Assembly: GCA_900556395.1 (NCBI GenBank)
Contig: USOQ01000038.1
Coordinates: 1 to 25,739 of the forward strand
Length of the DNA: 25,739 nt
Direction: 5' to 3'
Source: Candidatus Segatella caccae
Lineage (GTDB): Bacteria > Bacteroidota > Bacteroidia > Bacteroidales > Bacteroidaceae
Below are positions 22,645-25,739 of this stretch, piece after piece; position 1 is the stretch's first letter; each line of letters opens with the position of its first letter. The translations under genes and the position numbers were made by a program. The notes under the pieces are model-generated. The model was not told where the DNA came from and did no database searches. It saw only the letters and a program-made list of their open reading frames with translations.

Positions 22645-23081
22645 TGGCAACAATCAACGAATTGCAGGACGAGGTAGTAGAGGAGTTTCAGGACTTTACC
22701 GACTGGATGGACAAGTATCAGATGCTCATAGACTTGGGCAACGAACTGGCTCCTCTTGACGAGAAATATAAGAATGAGCAAAACCTGATAGACGGTTGTC
22801 AGAGCCGTGTATGGTTGCAGTGCGACTATGAGGATAGTAAGCTCGTCTTTACTGCCGATAGTGATGCCCTTATCGTGAAGGGTATCATCGCTCTTCTGAT
22901 ACGTGTCTTGAGCGGTCATACTCCTACTGAGATTATGGATGCCGACCTTTATTTTGTAGAGAAGATAGGTCTGAAAGATCACTTGAGTCCTACTCGAAGC
23001 AATGGTTTGCTGGCAATGATCAAGCAGATACGTATGTATGCCTTGGCCTATAAAACAAAGGAAGCAGAGGGAAATGCGTAA
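22644..23081 (+). CDS. sufE: SufE-family cysteine desulfurase activator
   Basis: A 145-residue SufE domain protein that accepts persulfide sulfur from the cysteine desulfurase SufS and passes it to iron-sulfur cluster assembly. The acceptor is Cys52 in LIDGCQSRVWLQ. Other conserved parts are YKNEQNLIDGC before it and SPTRSNGLLAMIKQIRMYA at the end (the family's SxxRxNG motif). The length matches the family. The start codon overlaps the stop of the U32 gene (TAATG), so translation is coupled. The suf genes themselves are not here. The next gene, a TrmH-type methyltransferase, starts inside its last 8 bases. Confidence 0.95.
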   Translation: MATINELQDEVVEEFQDFTDWMDKYQMLIDLGNELAPLDEKYKNEQNLIDGCQSRVWLQCDYEDSKLVFTADSDALIVKGIIALLIRVLSGHTPTEIMDADLYFVEKIGLKDHLSPTRSNGLLAMIKQIRMYALAYKTKEAEGNA

Positions 23082-23676
23082 GTTAAGAACGATAGAGATG
23101 AACCGCCTCACGTTGGAGGAGTTCAAGGAAGCAGAGAAACTGCCCCTGATAGTGGTTCTCGACGATGTACGCTCTTTGTATAATGTGGGAAGTGTGTTCC
23201 GTTCATGCGATGCCTTCCGTGTAGAGGCTGTATATCTGTGTGGTATTACCGCTACGCCTCCTAACGCTGAAATACATAAGACAGCTCTTGGCGGCGAGGA
23301 TAGTGTAGACTGGGTATACTTCAAGACCACTGAGGAGGCAGTGGAGAAACTGAAGGAGAAGGGCTATTTTGTATATAGCATCGAGCAGGTGGAAGGCTCC
23401 ACCAAGCTACAGAATCTCGAAGAATCCCATAAAAGAATATTCGGAAAGGAAGTAGGGGAGAAGCCGTCAGATTCTTCACTCTCCACTCTTCACTCTCCAC
23501 TCCCAAAGGGTTATGCCGTTATTTTCGGCAACGAGGTAAAAGGGGTGAAACAGAATGTGGTAGACATGAGTGACGGCTGCCTTGAGATACCTCAGTTTGG
23601 CACCAAGCACTCGCTCAATGTCAGCGTTACGGCAGGAATCGTGGTATGGGAGTTTGCCAAACTTCTGAAGTTATAG
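23074..23676 (+). CDS. TrmH/SpoU-family RNA 2'-O-methyltransferase
   Basis: A 200-residue SPOUT enzyme that methylates ribose in tRNA or rRNA using S-adenosylmethionine. Motif 1 is VRSLYNVGSVFRSCDAF with the catalytic Arg, motif 2 is VIFGNEVKGV, and motif 3 is LNVSVTAGIVVWEF; the deep-knot fold is thus complete. ATG 23074 (MRKLRTIEMNRLTLEEFKEAEKLPL) is chosen because it gives the usual N-terminus and overlaps the sufE stop by 8 bp; the ATG at 23038 adds residues unlike the family. Between EQVEGSTKLQ and motif 2 there is a loop about 25 residues longer than expected, part of it encoded by a perfect 14-bp tandem repeat (23475-23502). The substrate RNA cannot be told. Confidence 0.92.
   Translation: MRKLRTIEMNRLTLEEFKEAEKLPLIVVLDDVRSLYNVGSVFRSCDAFRVEAVYLCGITATPPNAEIHKTALGGEDSVDWVYFKTTEEAVEKLKEKGYFVYSIEQVEGSTKLQNLEESHKRIFGKEVGEKPSDSSLSTLHSPLPKGYAVIFGNEVKGVKQNVVDMSDGCLEIPQFGTKHSLNVSVTAGIVVWEFAKLLKL
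23475..23502 (+). repeat. 14-bp tandem repeat inside the methyltransferase gene
   Basis: TTCACTCTCCACTC occurs twice in direct succession and encodes part of SSLSTLHSPL. A reverse-complement relative (GAAGAGTGAAGAAT) lies in the non-coding spacer before the TonB receptor gene (about 7613-7626), which suggests a dispersed intergenic-type repeat that invaded this gene. Confidence 0.8.
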
Positions 23677-23728
23677 CCAACTCTGAAACTATAGACAAGT
23701 TTGGAAGAAAAAAGTTTTTTACCTAAAT

Positions 23729-25573
23729 ATGACTTATAAGAATCAATTGATAAATGGCCTGAAACAAGGATTTTTGTTTTATGCCTTTTCCACAATATTG
23801 ATAGCTATTCAGTTTAGCTTCTACATCGTGGGTAGTCCCATCCTCGACTATATGGATTTTGAGGGATGGGTTTTCTTTGCAGCATCTTGTGTGAGCCATG
23901 CCTCGCAGTTTGCCTTGGTGCCTTATCTGTTGGGCTTCCTTGTGCTGTTATGCCGTTTTCCCAAGACAGCAAGGGTTGTGCAGATAGCGGGTGTGGTGTT
24001 GCTCTGTGTGCTCAATTATCTTAACTCTCAGGTCTATGCCATCTATCATTTCCATATCAATGGTTTTGTGTTGAGTATGGTTTTCGGCGAGGGAGCAGGT
24101 GAGATATTCAACTTTGATGCCTTGCTTTACCTCAAGGAGGCAGGACTTTTTGCCATCGTTGCCGCCATTGTGGTAGGCGTATGGTATCTGTCACATCGCG
24201 TGTGGCTGTTGAGGAAGAAAGCTTATGTCTGGTTGGTGGCAGGTATTTTCGTAGGCTGTACGCTTTATGCTCATCTATGGCATATCTATGCTGCATTCTA
24301 TCAGCATCAGTCGGTTATGAAGAGTGCCACTTTACTGCCTTATTATTTTCCTACTACCTCCAATGGTTTGTTGCTTAAGTGGGGCTGTAAACAGCCAAGA
24401 AGAGTGGGGCAGACCGATGGTCGACAGAGTACAGACTTGCTGTATCCCGTGCATCAGCTTGAGACGGTGGAACCCGATTCTCTGCCCAATATAGTGGTTA
24501 TCTTGTTAGACTCGTGGAATCGCAGAGCGTTGACCCCCGAATGTATGCCTCATACCTATCAGTTTGCCGAACAGAATCAGTGGTTTGCCAATCATCTGAG
24601 CGGTAGTAACGGTACACGAAGTGGTGTGTTCAGCCTCTTCTTTGGTTTGTCGTGCTATTATTGGGAGAGTTTTGAGCCGGCTCGTGTCCAGCCGTTGCTC
24701 ATCCGCAGATTGCAAGCTCTGGGTTACGACATTCAGACTTATCCCAGTGCCACTTGGGCAGATCCTCCTTTTGGCAGAGTTATCTTTGGAGGTGTTCCTG
24801 GCATACACACCGAGACAAAGGGCAAGACAGCCTTGGAGCGTGACACGAGGGTGGCCAATATGTTTATTGCCGATGTGGAAAGCAGAAAGGACAAGAAAAA
24901 GCCTTTCTTCTCGTTCCTCTTCTTTGATCTACCCCATAGTTTTGAGTTGCCAGCCGACAAGAACAAACATTTCCAACCAGCATGGGCGTTTGCCGATTAT
25001 ACCAAGCTTAACAACGATATGGATCCAACTCCTTTCTGGAACCTGTATCGCAACACCTGCTATCAGGACGACTTGCTACTGGGCAAGGTGTTTGAGGCTT
25101 TGAAGAAACAGGGACTTATGGATAATACCATCGTTGTGCTGACAGGCGATCATAGTCAGGAATTCAATGAGAACCATCGCAACTACTGGGGACATAACAG
25201 CAATTTCTCTGTTCATCAGATAGGAGTGCCAATGATATGGCATGTGCCAGGACAACAGGCACATAAGTATACACATCGTACTACTCATTATGACATGGTT
25301 CCTACCTTGATGAAGGAATATTTGGGTGTGAAGAATCCTACAGACGACTATTCTATGGGCCGACTGATGACCGATAAGACTCCGCGTCTGTGGCATGTGG
25401 TGGGAAGCAATCTGAACTATGCTTTCATTATAGGGAAGGACAGTATTCTGGAGAAGACAGCCCAGGGGTCCCTCGATGTCTATGATGCCAAGATGAATCC
25501 TGTGAAAAACTATGTGTTGCCTGCCAAGCAGTTTGACAAAGCTGTGAAGCAACTGAATCGATTCTTTAAGTAA
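23729..25573 (+). CDS. YejM/PbgA-like inner-membrane sulfatase-fold protein
   Basis: A 614-residue protein: about five membrane segments in the first 195 residues, then a periplasmic alkaline-phosphatase/sulfatase-fold domain from about residue 250. The N-terminal part (FEGWVFFAASCVSHASQFALVPYL, QVYAIYHFHINGFVL) resembles the DUF3413 membrane domain of YejM/PbgA. The sulfatase-like half has NIVVILLDSWN (Asp261), the nucleophile-position Thr296 in SNGTRSGVFSLFFGLS, TGDHSQEF (Asp474, His475) and WGHNSNFS (His489), the usual metal ligands. In enterobacteria YejM controls LpxC degradation and lipopolysaccharide level; whether it does so in Bacteroidetes is unknown, and a phosphoethanolamine- or glycerophosphate-transferase role is an alternative. 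It starts 52 bp after the methyltransferase gene. Confidence 0.85.
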   Translation: MTYKNQLINGLKQGFLFYAFSTILIAIQFSFYIVGSPILDYMDFEGWVFFAASCVSHASQFALVPYLLGFLVLLCRFPKTARVVQIAGVVLLCVLNYLNSQVYAIYHFHINGFVLSMVFGEGAGEIFNFDALLYLKEAGLFAIVAAIVVGVWYLSHRVWLLRKKAYVWLVAGIFVGCTLYAHLWHIYAAFYQHQSVMKSATLLPYYFPTTSNGLLLKWGCKQPRRVGQTDGRQSTDLLYPVHQLETVEPDSLPNIVVILLDSWNRRALTPECMPHTYQFAEQNQWFANHLSGSNGTRSGVFSLFFGLSCYYWESFEPARVQPLLIRRLQALGYDIQTYPSATWADPPFGRVIFGGVPGIHTETKGKTALERDTRVANMFIADVESRKDKKKPFFSFLFFDLPHSFELPADKNKHFQPAWAFADYTKLNNDMDPTPFWNLYRNTCYQDDLLLGKVFEALKKQGLMDNTIVVLTGDHSQEFNENHRNYWGHNSNFSVHQIGVPMIWHVPGQQAHKYTHRTTHYDMVPTLMKEYLGVKNPTDDYSMGRLMTDKTPRLWHVVGSNLNYAFIIGKDSILEKTAQGSLDVYDAKMNPVKNYVLPAKQFDKAVKQLNRFFK

Positions 25574-25626
25574 CTTTTTAATCAAATTGATGTATGTCTG
25601 AAAAAGACAAGATTAATCAAAAAAAT

Positions 25627-25658
25627 AAGGACCATGAGCACTTATGCGCATGGTCCTT
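25627..25658 (-). terminator. Terminator, mainly for the minus-strand gene at the right edge
   Basis: AAGGACCATG (25627-25636) pairs perfectly with CATGGTCCTT (25649-25658), with GCA/TGC inside. On the minus strand ATTTTTTT follows the stem, a good tail; on the plus strand only TGTTCG follows. It lies between convergent genes and may serve both. Confidence 0.8.
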
Positions 25659-25678
25659 GTTCGTATAAATGAAATGAT

Positions 25679-25739
25679 TTATTCTCCTTTCCATAATCCG
25701 TGCAGATTGCAATATTCGCGGGCTGTCACCTCGGAGGCG
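25679..25739 (-). CDS. Superoxide reductase / desulfoferrodoxin (C-terminal end only)
   Basis: The last 20 codons of a leftward gene that enters from the right edge and ends at TAA 25681-25679. The readable end is ASEVTAREYCNLHGLWKGE. CNLHG near the C-terminus is the Cys-Asn-x-His-Gly motif that supplies the thiolate and one His to the catalytic iron of superoxide reductases (neelaredoxin/desulfoferrodoxin), and AYCNxHGxWK endings are typical. Only this end is visible, so whether a desulforedoxin or rubredoxin domain precedes it is unknown. Such enzymes are common in anaerobic Bacteroidetes. Confidence 0.75.
   Translation of the reverse strand, partial: ASEVTAREYCNLHGLWKGE

Noticed and set aside
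23038..23073. Earlier ATG of the TrmH-family gene
   Set aside because: It adds 12 residues (MPWPIKQRKQRE) read from inside sufE and unlike the family; ATG 23074 overlaps the sufE stop in the usual coupled manner.
22515..23330. 271-codon open frame on the minus strand
   Set aside because: It spans the antisense of three real genes (U32, sufE, trmH) and has no promoter or motif support.

Overview
The window looks like a chromosomal segment of a Bacteroidales bacterium, most probably Prevotella/Segatella (inference). The reasons are the Bacteroidetes-type promoters (TAnnTTTG at -7, often followed by CA), AT-rich spacers without strong Shine-Dalgarno sites, a TonB-dependent receptor with an N-terminal carboxypeptidase-regulatory-like domain, a DUF4254/GT9 pair, and short A/T-rich intergenic repeats. 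No rRNA, tRNA, CRISPR array, phage or transposase gene was seen.

Left part (1-5050): acpP and the 5' portion of fabF lie on the minus strand (fatty acid synthesis) and diverge from a DUF4254 gene and a GT9 glycosyltransferase. Next come a strong terminator, a gene-free stretch packed with DnaA boxes (TTATCCACA and one-mismatch versions) ending in a very AT-rich tract, and then nadA. Two more perfect DnaA boxes sit inside the GT9 gene. Together with a local reversal of G/C strand bias, this makes 3597-3990 a strong candidate for the chromosomal replication origin.

Middle part (5050-12000): a gene-poor stretch holds a promoter-plus-terminator unit that looks like a small RNA or leader, followed by a hemolysin III/PAQR-like membrane protein gene. 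Then comes a probable three-gene operon: a secreted TRAP-like metallophosphoesterase, a TonB-dependent receptor and a surface lipoprotein with a predicted parallel beta-helix. It ends in an unusual element of three 22-bp direct repeats closed by a 23-bp inverted-repeat terminator.

Right-centre (12180-21341): nine same-strand genes form one probable envelope-stress export operon. They encode an ABC ATPase, a six-helix permease, a YtrA-type GntR regulator, a DUF2807 repeat lipoprotein, a MacB-type ATPase, two paralogous MacB/FtsX permeases, a periplasmic adaptor and a TolC-like outer-membrane protein. The promoter carries an AGTGTA-N12-TACACT inverted repeat over the expected transcription start, very close to the operator known for Bacillus YtrA. 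The gene set resembles the Gram-positive ytr operon merged with a tripartite MacAB-TolC pump.

Right end (21345-25739): a U32 peptidase-family (tRNA hydroxylation type) gene, sufE and a TrmH-family RNA methyltransferase overlap as one transcript. A YejM/PbgA-like membrane sulfatase-fold gene follows. After a hairpin terminator, the 3' end of a minus-strand gene is visible; its CNLHG motif suggests superoxide reductase.
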